Source: Burkholderia glumae LMG 2196 = ATCC 33617
Lineage (GTDB): Bacteria > Pseudomonadota > Gammaproteobacteria > Burkholderiales > Burkholderiaceae
NCBI RefSeq assembly: GCF_000960995.1
Contig: NZ_CP009434.1
Location: forward strand, 372,001-436,000
Reading direction: 5' to 3'
Length of the DNA: 64,000 nucleotides
In this document: positions 7,918 through 16,585 of the stretch, piece after piece
Layout: the number at the start of each line of letters is the position of its first letter
How positions within the stretch are numbered: position 1 is the stretch's first letter
Program-made: the position numbers and the translations under genes
The notes under the pieces: generated by a model
The model's input: the letters and a program-made list of their open reading frames with translations, nothing else
Told to the model about the DNA's origin: nothing
Database searches by the model: none

Positions 7918-8766
7918 TTGACCGTTTCCCATTCTGTCGTGGACGAAACCCAAATCGATGCCGCTGCCGCTACCTCGGGCAGCTCGTTCTATCACGCGAT
8001 GCGGATCCTGCCGGCTCCGCAGCGCGAGGCCATGTTCCAGGTGTATGCGTTCTGCCGCGCCGTCGACGACATCGCCGACGATGGCGGCACGCGCGAGGAA
8101 CGCGCGGCGGGGCTCGACCGCTGGCGCGCCGACATCGACGCCTGCTTCGCCGGCCAGCCGCGCGCCTCGCTCGTGCCGCTCACGCGGGAAATCCGTCGGT
8201 TCGGCCTGAAGCGCGAGGATTTCCACGCCATGATCGACGGCATGGCGATGGATGCGGCCGAGGATATCTGCGCACCCGACGAAGCCACGCTCGATCTGTA
8301 TTGCGATCGCGTCGCGAGTTCGGCCGGGCGGCTGTCGGTGAGAATTTTCGGGATGCAGGAGGCGCCCGGCATCGAGCTGGCGCACCATCTCGGCCGCGCG
8401 CTGCAGCTGACCAACATCCTGCGCGACATCGACGAGGACGCCGACATCCACCGCTGCTACCTGCCGCGCGAGCTGCTCGAGCGCGAAGGCATCGCGCTCG
8501 GCGATCCGCGCGCGATCGCGCGGCACCCGGCGCTGCCGCGTGTGTGCGCGACGCTGGCCGAGCGCGCGCTGGCGCATTTCGCGCAGGCCGACCGCGTGAT
8601 GGACGGCGCGCCGCGCGCCCAGGTCCGCGCCCCGCGCATCATGTCGGGCGCCTATCGCTGCATCCTCGAGGCGGCGCTGGCCCGAGGCTTCGCGGCACCG
8701 CGCCAGCCGCTGCGCAAGCCGCGCCTGCGCATGCTGCTGATCGCGCTGCGCTACGCGTTTTTCTGA
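7918..8766 (+). CDS. hpnD: HpnD, presqualene diphosphate synthase of hopanoid pathway
   Basis: Squalene/phytoene synthase family enzyme of 282 residues that condenses two farnesyl diphosphates to presqualene diphosphate, the first hopanoid-committed step. The first Asp-rich motif DDIAD is at residues 50-54. The second (RDIDED within LTNILRDIDED) is near 180. The start is taken as TTG at 7918, with GGAG at 7908-7911 upstream. It removes an uncharacteristic 76-residue N-terminus and gives the usual length. An in-frame ATG at 7873 has no ribosome binding site. hpnC and hpnE partners are not in the window. Downstream shc supports the role. Confidence 0.92.
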   Translation: MTVSHSVVDETQIDAAAATSGSSFYHAMRILPAPQREAMFQVYAFCRAVDDIADDGGTREERAAGLDRWRADIDACFAGQPRASLVPLTREIRRFGLKREDFHAMIDGMAMDAAEDICAPDEATLDLYCDRVASSAGRLSVRIFGMQEAPGIELAHHLGRALQLTNILRDIDEDADIHRCYLPRELLEREGIALGDPRAIARHPALPRVCATLAERALAHFAQADRVMDGAPRAQVRAPRIMSGAYRCILEAALARGFAAPRQPLRKPRLRMLLIALRYAFF

Positions 8767-9120
8767 TTCGATGTCGGCCATCGACCGGGCGATCGGCGGA
8801 TCGCCCGCCGCGCCGTTGGGTTTGCCGGCCCGACCGCGCTCAGGCGTGGTACTTGAATGTGAGTGCACGCTTTTGCTGGATGCCTTGTCACTCGTGTATG
8901 TCGATGCATATAACGAGGCGGGGCTCCGATCTGCCGGCCGGGGTTCGCGCGGATTCGTCCGTGGCGGGCCGCCGGCATTCGAAACCGAAACGCCCGGCCG
9001 CGCCTGCTCGCGGGCCGGGTCCGCCGTGCGCGGGCACCGGGTCCGCCGCCCTGCCCGCGTCGATCGACGGGGCGTGCCGCCGAGCGGTACCGCACGCGCC
9101 GCATGACAAGAGAGGGACCG
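8767..9120. other. hpnD-shc intergenic region with promoter
   Basis: A 354-bp gap. It contains a good sigma-70 type promoter (8885-8914) in a locally AT-rich patch and the shc ribosome binding site AGAGGG at 9111-9116. No gene or terminator hairpin is evident. Confidence 0.6.
8885..8914 (+). promoter_or_regulatory. Promoter upstream of shc
   Basis: TTGTCA (8885-8890) and TATAAC (8909-8914), each five of six consensus bases, are 18 bp apart. Predicted start is near 8921, giving a leader of about 200 bases before shc. This would let shc-hpnG be expressed apart from hpnD. Confidence 0.55.
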
Positions 9121-11451
9121 ATGAACGATCTCACCAATTCGAGCGCGCCGGGCGCGAGGCCAGACGACGCGACGCCGTCCGCTGCCGGACCCACGCCCGC
9201 AGAGGCGGCGGGCGGCGCCGTCGCACCGTCGCGCGCCGTGCAGCCCGCCGATACCCAAACGGCAGCGACCGGCGCCGCCGGTGCGGCCGCGGCGGTTGGC
9301 GCGACGCCCGCCGAACTCGCCGCCACTGCGCCGGCATCGTCCGGCACGCCGGCCGGCGCCTCTGCCGCACCGGCACCATCCGGCACGCCGTCGGTCGACG
9401 CGCCCGCCGAGCTCGCCTCCGCCGCACCGGCTCCGTCCGGCGCCACGCCTGCCGCCACTGCCACCGCAGCCACCGCGCCGGCGCCGGCCCGCGCGGCATC
9501 GATCGATGCCCCCGCCCTCGCCGCCGCCGATCTCGATGCGGCCATCACGCGCGCCACCGACGCGCTGCTCGCCGCCCAGCAAGCCGACGGCCACTGGATC
9601 TACGAGCTGGAGGCCGATTCGACGATTCCCGCCGAATACGTGCTGCTGGTCCATTACCTCGGCGAGACGCCCAACCTCGAGCTCGAACGCAAGATCGCGC
9701 GCTACCTGCGCCGCGTGCAGCTGCCCGGCGGCGGCTGGCCGCTGTTCACCGACGGCGCGCCCGACGTCAGCGCGAGCGTGAAGGCCTACTTCGCGCTGAA
9801 GATGATCGGCGACGACGCGAACGCCGAGCACATGGTGCGCGCCCGCAATGCGATCCACGCGATGGGCGGCGCCGAGATGTCGAACGTGTTTACGCGCATC
9901 CAGCTCGCGCTGTTCGGCGTGGTGCCGTGGTTCGCGGTGCCGATGATGCCGGTCGAGATCATGCTGCTGCCGCAGTGGTTCCCGTTCCACCTTTCGAAGG
10001 TGTCGTACTGGGCGCGCACCGTGACCGTGCCGCTGCTGGTGCTCAGCGCGAAGCGCCCGCTCGCCAGGAATCCGCGCGGCGTGCGGGTCGACGAGCTGTT
10101 CGTCGCCCCGCCCGTGAACGCCGGCCTGCTGCCGCGCGCGGGACACCAGAGCCCGGCCTGGTTCGCCTGCTTTCGCCTGCTCGACGGCCTGCTGCGCCTG
10201 ACCGACGGGCTGTTCCCGCGCTACACGCGCGAGCGCGCGATCCGCCAGGCCTTGCAGTTCGTCGACGAGCGCCTGAACGGCGAGGACGGCCTCGGCGCGA
10301 TCTATCCGGCGATGGCGAACTCGGTGATGATGTACGCCGCGCTCGGCTATCCCGAGGATCATCCGAACCGCGCGACCGCGCGCCGCGCGATCGAGAAGCT
10401 GCTGGTGATCCATGACGACGAGGCCTATTGCCAGCCGTGCCTGTCGCCCGTCTGGGACACCTCGCTCGCGGCCCACGCCCTGCTCGAGACCGGCGAGCCG
10501 CGCGCCGAAGCCGCCGCGATCCGCGGCCTGGACTGGCTGCGCCCGCTGCAGATCCTCGACGTGCGCGGCGACTGGATCTCGCGCCGCCCCGACGTGCGGC
10601 CCGGCGGCTGGGCGTTCCAGTACGCGAACCCGCACTACCCCGACGTCGACGATACGGCCGTGGTCACGCTCGCGATGGATCGCGTGGCCAAGCTCGCGCA
10701 GACCGATGCCTACCGCGACGCGATCGCGCGTGCGCGCGAGTGGGTGGTGGGCATGCAGAGCAGCGACGGCGGCTGGGGCGCGTTCGAGCCCGAGAACACC
10801 CACCAGTACCTGAACAGCATCCCGTTCTCCGATCACGGCGCGCTGCTCGATCCGCCCACCGCCGACGTGTCGGGCCGCTGCCTGTCGATGCTCGCGCAGC
10901 TCGGCGAGACTGCCGCCAACAGCGCGCCCGCCCGCCGCGCGCTCGACTACCTGCTGGCCGAGCAGGGGGCCGACGGCAGCTGGTACGGCCGCTGGGGCAT
11001 GAACTACATCTACGGCACCTGGAGCGCGCTCGGCGCGCTGAACGCGGCCGGCCTGCCGTTCGACGATCCGCGCGTGAAGCGCGCCGCGCAGTGGCTGCTG
11101 TCGATCCAGAACCCGGACGGCGGCTGGGGCGAGGACGGCGACAGCTACAAGCTCGACTATCGCGGCTACGAGCGCGCCGCCAGCACCGCGTCGCAGACGG
11201 CCTGGGCGCTGCTCGGCCTGATGGCGGCCGGCGAGGTCGAGCATCCCGCCGTGGCGCGCGGCATCGCCTGGCTCGCGGCCCAACAGCGCGAGCACGGCCT
11301 CTGGGACGAGGCGCGCTTCACCGCCACGGGTTTCCCGCGCGTGTTCTATCTGCGCTACCACGGCTATCGCAAGTTCTTCCCGCTGTGGGCGCTCGCGCGC
11401 TACCGCAATCTGCGACGCACCGGCACCCGGCGCGTGACGGTGGGCATGTAG
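9121..11451 (+). CDS. shc: Squalene-hopene cyclase with long N-terminal extension
   Basis: Cyclises squalene to hopene/hopanol at the inner membrane. Length is 776 residues, about 100 more than typical cyclases. The first 137 residues are an Ala/Pro/Thr/Ser-rich low-complexity run with repeated ASSGTPAGAS-like units. Normal homology begins near residue 138. The catalytic DXDD box is Asp508-Val-Asp-Asp511, and several QW repeats (for example QSSDGGWGAFEPEN and QNPDGGWGEDGDSY) are present. The ATG at 9121 has AGAGGG just upstream; an in-frame ATG at 9103 lacks one. The extension lacks a signal peptide, so it may be a tether or linker. hpnG starts at the base after its stop. Confidence 0.96.
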   Translation: MNDLTNSSAPGARPDDATPSAAGPTPAEAAGGAVAPSRAVQPADTQTAATGAAGAAAAVGATPAELAATAPASSGTPAGASAAPAPSGTPSVDAPAELASAAPAPSGATPAATATAATAPAPARAASIDAPALAAADLDAAITRATDALLAAQQADGHWIYELEADSTIPAEYVLLVHYLGETPNLELERKIARYLRRVQLPGGGWPLFTDGAPDVSASVKAYFALKMIGDDANAEHMVRARNAIHAMGGAEMSNVFTRIQLALFGVVPWFAVPMMPVEIMLLPQWFPFHLSKVSYWARTVTVPLLVLSAKRPLARNPRGVRVDELFVAPPVNAGLLPRAGHQSPAWFACFRLLDGLLRLTDGLFPRYTRERAIRQALQFVDERLNGEDGLGAIYPAMANSVMMYAALGYPEDHPNRATARRAIEKLLVIHDDEAYCQPCLSPVWDTSLAAHALLETGEPRAEAAAIRGLDWLRPLQILDVRGDWISRRPDVRPGGWAFQYANPHYPDVDDTAVVTLAMDRVAKLAQTDAYRDAIARAREWVVGMQSSDGGWGAFEPENTHQYLNSIPFSDHGALLDPPTADVSGRCLSMLAQLGETAANSAPARRALDYLLAEQGADGSWYGRWGMNYIYGTWSALGALNAAGLPFDDPRVKRAAQWLLSIQNPDGGWGEDGDSYKLDYRGYERAASTASQTAWALLGLMAAGEVEHPAVARGIAWLAAQQREHGLWDEARFTATGFPRVFYLRYHGYRKFFPLWALARYRNLRRTGTRRVTVGM

Positions 11452-12159
11452 ATGCGGGTGGCCACCTCCACCCCGCGCGCGCCCGTGATCGCCGTCAGCG
11501 GCATGGCGTTCGAGGCGAGGATCGCGGCCGGCGACGGTGTCGAAACCGTGTTCGCCGCGCGCGCGGACCGGCTCGAACGCGCGCTGTCGCAAGCCATGGC
11601 GCGCGGCTGCGCCGGCATCGTCAGCTTCGGCACGGCGGGCGGGCTCGCGCCCGATCTCGCGCCGGGCACGCTGATCGTCGCCGATGCGATCGACGGCCCG
11701 TTCGGCGAGGTCGCGACCGACGCGGCCTGGCATCGCCGGCTGCTCGCCGCCCTGCGCGGCACGCCGCTCGCCGCGAGCGTGCGGCGCGGGCGGCTCGCGG
11801 CGGTCGGCGCGCCGGTGATCGACGCGCGGCACAAGGCCGTGCTGCACGCGCGCCACGGCGCGCTCGCGGTCGACATGGAATCGCACATCGCGGCGGCCTT
11901 CGCGGCGGCGCGCGGCGTGCCGTTCGCCGTCTGCCGCGCGATCGTCGATCCGTCGTGGCGCACCCTGCCGCCGGCCGCCACGGCCGGGCTGCGCGACGAC
12001 GGCAGCACCGCGATCATGCCGATCCTGCGCGAACTCGCGAAGCAGCCGTCGCAGCTCGGCGCGCTGCTGAAGCTGGCCGGCGACGCGCGCGCCGCGAAGG
12101 CGACGCTGATCCAGGCGCGCCGCGCGTTCGAGCGCGAGGGCGCCTGGCGCGGCCTGTGA
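11452..12159 (+). CDS. hpnG: HpnG, hopanoid-associated nucleoside phosphorylase/hydrolase
   Basis: Removes adenine from adenosylhopane to give the phosphoribosyl or ribosyl hopane used for bacteriohopane side chains. The protein has 235 residues and the MTA/SAH nucleosidase fold, with an SFGTAGGL glycine-rich segment near residue 55 and VDMESHIAAAFA near 139, where the family uses Met-Glu for ribose binding. It begins immediately after the shc TAG without a gap, so translation is likely coupled. Function is taken from family and context. Confidence 0.9.
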   Translation: MRVATSTPRAPVIAVSGMAFEARIAAGDGVETVFAARADRLERALSQAMARGCAGIVSFGTAGGLAPDLAPGTLIVADAIDGPFGEVATDAAWHRRLLAALRGTPLAASVRRGRLAAVGAPVIDARHKAVLHARHGALAVDMESHIAAAFAAARGVPFAVCRAIVDPSWRTLPPAATAGLRDDGSTAIMPILRELAKQPSQLGALLKLAGDARAAKATLIQARRAFEREGAWRGL

Positions 12160-12353
12160 GCCGTCGCTCCCGCGGCCCCTGAGGCCTCGGGCCCGCGGCG
12201 CCCTTGCCCGGGCGGCGGCGCGCGGCGGCCGGCAGCACTGCCGCCCGGCTCGCGACGCCGCAGCGATTCCGGGCGATGCCCGTCGATTCGTCGATTGCTC
12301 TCGACTTCCTCCTGACCGCGCTGCGCCTGCGCGCGAATTCCGTCACGGCCGCA

Positions 12354-12382
12354 ATGACAACAAATGTTGTTTTGAATATAAT
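12354..12382 (+). promoter_or_regulatory. Strong sigma-70 promoter for the C45 amidase operon
   Basis: ATGACA (12354-12359) and a perfect TATAAT (12377-12382) are separated by exactly 17 bp. Predicted start is near 12389, giving a leader under 30 bases. It lies in an AT-rich island unlike the surrounding DNA and shows that the following genes are not simply read from shc-hpnG. Confidence 0.75.
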
Positions 12383-12400
12383 TAGAGAATCAAATGTTGT
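12357..12400. repeat. Direct repeats flanking the -10 (operator-like)
   Basis: CAAATGTTGT occurs at 12361-12370 and again at 12391-12400, exactly 30 bp apart, one between -35 and -10 and one at the start site. The first is part of an inverted repeat ACAACA-AA-TGTTGT (12357-12370). Such geometry suggests a repressor or activator acting on this promoter. No regulator gene is adjacent. Confidence 0.6.
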
Positions 12401-12415
12401 GATACGGAATGTCCG

Positions 12416-13450
12416 ATGAAAGCACTGCAACCCGTCGTCGTTGCCGGTTCCGCGCACGAGATCGGGTGCCGGCTCGGTGAGCTCGCGCGCCCCGTGATGG
12501 CCGCATACACGGCGCAAAGCGGCGCCTGGCAGGCGGTGATGGCGCGCCGCGGCGACCCGTTGCTGGCCGCGCTGCGGCGCGAGGCCGAGGCCGCGTTTCC
12601 CGAGTTCGTCGCGGAGCTCGACGGCATGGCCGCCGGCCTCGGCCTGGACGCCGCCGACCTGTTCGCCTGGAACTGCCGCGGCGAACTGCTGAACCACCGC
12701 GGCGACGGCTGCACCACGGTGGCCGCCAGCACGCCGCAGCTGCAGCGCATCGTGCACAACGAGGACGGCGATCCGTTCCTGCTCGATCGCTGCCTGCTGG
12801 TGGACGTGCGGCCCGAGCGCGGCCCCGGCTTCCTGAGCTTCTACTATCCGGGTTCGCTGCCGGGCCACACGTTCGCCGTCAATCGCGCGGGCCTGGTGCA
12901 GACCATCAACAACCTGCGGATCACGGCACCGGCGCCGGGCGTGCCGCGCATGGTGCTCGCGCGCGCGGTGCTCGCGGCGGCCTCGCTCGACGCGGCGCTG
13001 GCGATCCTGCGCGAGCGGCCGCGCGCGAGCGGCTTCCATCACATGCTCGGCTGCGCCGGCGCGGCGCGCGTGCTCAGCGTCGAGGCGAGCGTGGCGCGCA
13101 CCTCGGTGCTGACGGTCGAGGGCGTGTTCGGCCACGCCAACCACCTCGTGCATCGGGGGCCATGCGCCGATGCCGATGCGCAGATCGTGACGGCGTCCTC
13201 GCGCGACAGGCAGGCCCGGCTCGCCACGCTGCTGCCCGCGCTCGGCGAGCCCGGCATCGATGCGCTCACGGGCGTGCTGGCCGATCGCGGCGGCCCCGGC
13301 CTGCCGATCTTTCGCGACGATCCGGACGATCCCGACGTCGAGAACACGCTCGCCACCGCCTCGTTCGACATCGATGCGCATGGCGTCGATTTCGTGGTCC
13401 GGCGCGCCGGACAGCACGGCTTCGCGATGCGCATCGCGCGCCTGCCGTGA
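12416..13450 (+). CDS. C45 family autoproteolytic acyltransferase/amidase
   Basis: Ntn-hydrolase like isopenicillin N acyltransferase, 344 residues. The family is made as a proenzyme that cuts itself before a cysteine. Here the junction is Gly98-Cys99 within RGDGCTTVAA, so Cys99 would be the new N-terminal nucleophile. The protein has no signal peptide. Members hydrolyse or form amide bonds on acyl-amino compounds. The next gene is an aminotransferase, so N-deacylation followed by transamination is a sensible reading, though unproven. The ATG at 12416 is close to the predicted transcript start and has only a weak CGGA ribosome binding site. Confidence 0.85.
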   Translation: MKALQPVVVAGSAHEIGCRLGELARPVMAAYTAQSGAWQAVMARRGDPLLAALRREAEAAFPEFVAELDGMAAGLGLDAADLFAWNCRGELLNHRGDGCTTVAASTPQLQRIVHNEDGDPFLLDRCLLVDVRPERGPGFLSFYYPGSLPGHTFAVNRAGLVQTINNLRITAPAPGVPRMVLARAVLAAASLDAALAILRERPRASGFHHMLGCAGAARVLSVEASVARTSVLTVEGVFGHANHLVHRGPCADADAQIVTASSRDRQARLATLLPALGEPGIDALTGVLADRGGPGLPIFRDDPDDPDVENTLATASFDIDAHGVDFVVRRAGQHGFAMRIARLP

Positions 13451-13520
13451 TCGCCGCGCGCCGCACGAAGCGCGCGCCTCGCATCGAGGCGCCCTCTCTT
13501 CCCGCACCAGGAGCCAAGCC

Positions 13521-14867
13521 ATGACCACGGTATTTCACCGCGCCCCGCGCGCGCGCCTGCCCGTTGCGGTGGCGGGCGACGGCATCGAGCTGATCGACGC
13601 CGACGGCAAACGCTATCTCGACGCCTGCGGCGGCGCGGCCGTCTCGTGCCTCGGCCACGGCAACGCGCGCGTGATCGCGGCGATCGAGCGGCAGGCGCGG
13701 CAGCTGGCCTACGCCCACACCTCGTTCTTCACCACCCCGGTGGCCGAGGAGCTGGCCGACCGGCTCGTCGCGGCGGCGCCGGACGGGCTCGGCCACGTCT
13801 ATTTCGTGTCGGGCGGCTCGGAGGCGATCGAGGCCGCGCTGAAGCTCGCGCGCCAGTACTTCGTCGAACTCGGCGAGCCGGCGCGGCGGCACATCATCGC
13901 GCGCCGGCAGAGCTACCACGGCAACACGCTCGGCGCGCTCGCGATCGGCGGCAACGCATGGCGGCGCGAGCCGTTCCTGCCGCTGCTGATCGAGACGCAT
14001 CATGTGGGCGCCTGCTATGCGTATCGCGAGCAGCGCGCTCACGAGAGCGAGGCCGCGTTCGCGCAGCGCCTCGCCGACGAGCTCGAAGCGAAGATCCTCG
14101 AACTCGGCCCGCAGACGGTGGCCGCCTTCGTGGCGGAGACGGTGGTGGGCGCGACGGCCGGCGCGGTGCCGCCGGTGCGCGAATATTTCCGCAAGATCCG
14201 CGCGGTCTGCGACCGCTACGGCGTGCTGCTGATCCTCGACGAAATCATGTCGGGGATGGGCCGCACCGGCTACCTGTTCGCCTGCGAGGAAGATGGCGTC
14301 GCGCCCGACATCGTGACGATCGCGAAGGGGCTGGGCGCCGGCTATCAGCCGATCGGCGCGATGCTGGCGAGCGATCGCGTCTACGACGCGATCGTCGGCG
14401 GCACCGGCTTTTTCCAGCACGGCCACACCTACCTCGGCCACGCGATCGCCTGCGCGGCCGCGCTGGAGGTGCAGCGCGTGATCGCCGAGGAGCGCCTGCT
14501 CGACAACGTGCGGGCGCGCGGCGAACAGTTGCGTGCGCAACTACGCGAGCGCTTCGCCGGCCATCCGGCCGTCGGCGACGTGCGCGGGCGCGGCCTGTTC
14601 GTCGGCGTCGAGTTCGTCGCCGATCGCGAGAGCAAGGCGACGTTCGCGCCGTCGCATCGCCTGCACGCGGCGCTGCGGCGCGAGGCGATGGCGCGCGGGC
14701 TGATGATCTATCCGATGGGCGGCACGATCGACGGACGGCGCGGCGACCACGTGCTGCTCGCGCCGCCGTTCATCTGCACGGCCGCGCAGATCGAGACGAT
14801 CGTCGAGCGTCTGGCGCTGTCGCTCGACGCCGCGCTTGCCTCGAGCGGCGCATGGCCGGCCGCCTGA
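13521..14867 (+). CDS. Class III PLP-dependent aminotransferase
   Basis: Fold-type I omega-aminotransferase family, 448 residues, the usual length. The PLP lysine is Lys269 in TIAKGLGAGYQP, the PLP-phosphate segment is SGGSEAIEAALKLARQ, and ILDEIMSGMGRTG carries the cofactor-ring aspartate. The amine donor is not predictable; the hopanoid enzyme HpnO is in the same broad class, but this gene sits in a different operon with an amidase. The ATG at 13521 has AGGAG seven bases upstream (13509-13513). It follows the C45 gene by 70 bp. Confidence 0.9.
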   Translation: MTTVFHRAPRARLPVAVAGDGIELIDADGKRYLDACGGAAVSCLGHGNARVIAAIERQARQLAYAHTSFFTTPVAEELADRLVAAAPDGLGHVYFVSGGSEAIEAALKLARQYFVELGEPARRHIIARRQSYHGNTLGALAIGGNAWRREPFLPLLIETHHVGACYAYREQRAHESEAAFAQRLADELEAKILELGPQTVAAFVAETVVGATAGAVPPVREYFRKIRAVCDRYGVLLILDEIMSGMGRTGYLFACEEDGVAPDIVTIAKGLGAGYQPIGAMLASDRVYDAIVGGTGFFQHGHTYLGHAIACAAALEVQRVIAEERLLDNVRARGEQLRAQLRERFAGHPAVGDVRGRGLFVGVEFVADRESKATFAPSHRLHAALRREAMARGLMIYPMGGTIDGRRGDHVLLAPPFICTAAQIETIVERLALSLDAALASSGAWPAA

Positions 14868-15043
14868 TGCCCATGCCGCGCGCCGCCGGCGAACGGCGCG
14901 CGGCGGCGCACGATACTGGTCCCGCGCCCCGCCGCCCGGCTTCGCGAAGCCGGCGGCGCGCGCGATAATCGAGGCGGCTCGGCGGCCCCGGCTCCCGGCC
15001 GTTTGCCGCCGGCCCGCCCGCTTCCCGAACCCGGACTCACGAC

Positions 15044-15607
15044 ATGACCTCCCGCCTTCCCCCCTTCGATCGCAGCACCGCCACCGAGGCCCAGCGCGCG
15101 GTGCTCGACGAGATCCTCAGCGGCCCGCGCGGCAATCTCGACGGCCCGTTCCTCGGCTGGATCCACAGCCCGGCGCTGGCGCAGCATGCGCAGCGGCTCG
15201 GCGCGTTCTGCCGCTACGAGACCGGGCTGCCGCTGCGGCTGTCCGAACTCGCGATCTTGGCCACCGCCGCGCGCTGGCGTTCTCAGGCCGAATGGCACAT
15301 CCACCATCCGATCGCGCTGCAGGCCGGCGTGCCGGCGGCGCTGGCCGAAGCGATCCGCCGCGGCGAGGCGCCGGTGTTCGACGGCGGCGCCGACAGCGAC
15401 GACGCGCTGGTCTATCGCTTCGCGACCGAACTCTACGAAACGCGGCGCGTGTCCGACGCCACCTTCGAGGCGGCCCGCGCGCGTTTCGGCCTTCCGGTCG
15501 TGATCAATCTGGTCGGTCTGCTCGGCTATTACGCGCTGGTCGCGATGACGCTGAACGTGTTCGGGATGCGCGCGAACGGCCAGCAGACGCTGCCGTTCGC
15601 GGAGTGA
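15044..15607 (+). CDS. Carboxymuconolactone decarboxylase-like (AhpD fold) protein
   Basis: All-helical protein of 187 residues with the CMD-type core RLSELAILATAARWRSQAEWHIHHPIAL near residue 65. It lacks the CxxC of AhpD peroxidases, so it is more like the decarboxylase or an uncharacterised branch. It is 176 bp after the aminotransferase and may be the third gene of that unit. No Shine-Dalgarno is strong at ATG 15044. Two histidines (HIHHP) might be functional. The substrate is unknown. Confidence 0.82.
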   Translation: MTSRLPPFDRSTATEAQRAVLDEILSGPRGNLDGPFLGWIHSPALAQHAQRLGAFCRYETGLPLRLSELAILATAARWRSQAEWHIHHPIALQAGVPAALAEAIRRGEAPVFDGGADSDDALVYRFATELYETRRVSDATFEAARARFGLPVVINLVGLLGYYALVAMTLNVFGMRANGQQTLPFAE

Positions 15608-15646
15608 GGCGGCCCCGGCGGATGCCGCGCCGCGCCGCGGCCGGAC

Positions 15647-16585
15647 TCAGTGAGCGGCCGAGGCGCTGGCCGGGGCCGCCGGCATGACGGCGGCACCCGC
15701 GCCCGAGGCGGCACCCGCGGCCGAGGCGCCCGAGGCGGCGGCGGGCGCCGTGTCCTGCCCCGGGTCCGAGTAGTTCGGCAGCCCCTGCGGCTCGCTGCCC
15801 GCGCCGCTCGCGCCCCCCGCCTGCGCGCCGGGATCGTCGTAGTTCGGCAGCCCGCCCGGCAGCGTGCCGGCGGCGCTCGCCGCGCCGCCGCCTGCGCCGA
15901 TGATCGCGCCGTGATACGTGGCCGAGCGCCGCTGCTGCGTGTAGGCGTCGCGCACGAACGAGTACTTGTCGAGCGCGGCCTGCTGCAAGAGGTCCGAGGC
16001 GCCGAGCAGGTCGGCCCGCGCGCTGATGAACTGCGCGATGTACATCGGGTTGCGCACGGCCGGCTCGATATAGTTGAGCAGGTTGAAGCGCACGTCCACC
16101 GCGCGGCCCACGCCGTCGCGGAACGAGCTCGGGCCGAACACCGGCAGCACCAGGTACGGGCCGGCCGGCACGCCCCAGCGCGCGAGCGTGAGCCCGAAGT
16201 CCTGATGATGCTTCGGCAGGCCGGCGGCCGACGCCACGTCGAACAGCCCCGCCACGCCGAACACCGAGTTGATCACGACGCGCATCACGTCCTCGGTGGC
16301 GTCGGTCACGCGCAGCTGCAGCAGGTTGTTGGCGAAGTTACTGAGGTCGCCGAGGTTGGAGAAAAAGCTGCTGATGGCGGTGCGCACCGGCGTGGGGGTC
16401 ACCTTCTGGTAGCCGCGCGCGATCGGCACGGCGATATGGGTGTCCACCGTGTCGTTGAAAGTAAAGATGGCGCGGTTCATCGGCTCGAGCGGGTCGCCGG
16501 CGGTCTTGTTGGGGCCGGTCGCGCAACCGCCGAGCAGCAGGGCGCCGGCGCTCAGGGCGCCGGCCATGATTCGCTGTTTATTCAT
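15647..16585 (-). CDS. mlaA: MlaA/VacJ-family outer-membrane lipoprotein
   Basis: Lipoprotein of 312 residues that in the Mla system removes misplaced phospholipids from the outer leaflet. The lipobox LLGGC gives Cys21. The MlaA core (DPLEPMNRAIFTFND through LPVFGPSSFRDGVG) covers residues 30-235. The C-terminal 90 residues are Gly/Ala/Pro-rich and include two copies of GLPNY[D/S]DPG, near 245 and 270, absent from short MlaA proteins. Its ATG overlaps the end of hpnN by 8 bases, so the two are co-translated. Partner mlaBCDEF genes are not here, except the MlaC-like hpnM across the divergent spacer. Confidence 0.92.
   Translation of the reverse strand: MNKQRIMAGALSAGALLLGGCATGPNKTAGDPLEPMNRAIFTFNDTVDTHIAVPIARGYQKVTPTPVRTAISSFFSNLGDLSNFANNLLQLRVTDATEDVMRVVINSVFGVAGLFDVASAAGLPKHHQDFGLTLARWGVPAGPYLVLPVFGPSSFRDGVGRAVDVRFNLLNYIEPAVRNPMYIAQFISARADLLGASDLLQQAALDKYSFVRDAYTQQRRSATYHGAIIGAGGGAASAAGTLPGGLPNYDDPGAQAGGASGAGSEPQGLPNYSDPGQDTAPAAASGASAAGAASGAGAAVMPAAPASASAAH

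Noticed and set aside
7903..11886. A 1327-residue minus-strand frame over hpnD and shc
   Set aside because: High GC leaves long antisense frames open. The Arg/Ala/Gly composition and overlap with hpnD and shc rule it out.
13521..14867. Naming the aminotransferase hpnO
   Set aside because: Same broad class, but it lies in a separate operon with an amidase and I see no specific hopanoid feature.
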